NCBI GenBank assembly: GCA_036744635.1
Contig: DAIOHQ010000293.1
Location: 1-5,399, forward strand
Length of the DNA stretch: 5,399 nucleotides
Source of the DNA: DAIOHQ01 sp036744635
Lineage (GTDB): Bacteria > Planctomycetota > Phycisphaerae > Tepidisphaerales > Tepidisphaeraceae
Direction: 5' to 3'
A model generated the notes under the pieces. The model made no database searches. It was given only the letters and a program-made list of their open reading frames with translations, and had not been told where the DNA came from. Positions within the stretch are counted from its first letter, which is position 1. Each line of letters begins with the position of its first letter. Shown one piece after another: positions 5,399-5,399 of this stretch. A program made the translations under genes and the position numbers.

Positions 5399-5399
5399 C

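Overview
The window is GC-rich bacterial chromosome (about 60% G+C by eye) carrying five protein-coding loci and one broken gene. No rRNA, tRNA, CRISPR array, insertion sequence or phage gene was seen. The families present (a DUF1259/LppY-LpqO-type secreted protein, a PhyH-type dioxygenase, a nitrilase-superfamily hydrolase, a divergent Old Yellow Enzyme and a VapC-type toxin locus) fit an environmental bacterium of the Planctomycetota, Verrucomicrobiota or Acidobacteriota kind. That assignment is an inference from family content only and is weak.

Layout. (1) 76-1002, minus: a secreted, internally duplicated DUF1259 protein. (2) 1003-1316: a divergent intergenic region with a perfect 7+5+7 palindrome, two smaller inverted repeats and a plausible promoter for the gene to its right. 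(3) 1317-2123, plus: a PhyH-family Fe(II)/2-oxoglutarate dioxygenase. It ends only 4 bases from the convergent end of (4) 2128-2970, minus: a carbon-nitrogen hydrolase with the Glu-Lys-Cys triad. (5) 2986-3630, minus: a toxin-antitoxin module with an intact 88-residue antitoxin and a VapC-type PIN toxin broken by what looks like one lost base. (6) 3687-5213, minus: a 508-residue single-domain NADH:flavin oxidoreductase. (7) 5214-5399: its upstream region, ending in two directly abutting hairpins that run up to the window edge.

How the genes relate. Everything from 5213 down to 2128 lies on the minus strand with short gaps (56 bases, an 11-base overlap, 15 bases), so oxidoreductase, antitoxin, toxin remnant and hydrolase could form one transcription unit. 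The toxin-antitoxin segment has its own TATAAT box and repeated sequence just upstream, and it is less GC-rich than its neighbours, so it may be a later insertion between the two metabolic genes. No defined pathway links the oxidoreductase, hydrolase, dioxygenase and DUF1259 protein. The points most worth checking are the structured region upstream of the oxidoreductase, the precise toxin lesion with its intact antitoxin, and the operator-like repeats. I saw no convincing evidence of a wholly new multi-gene system.
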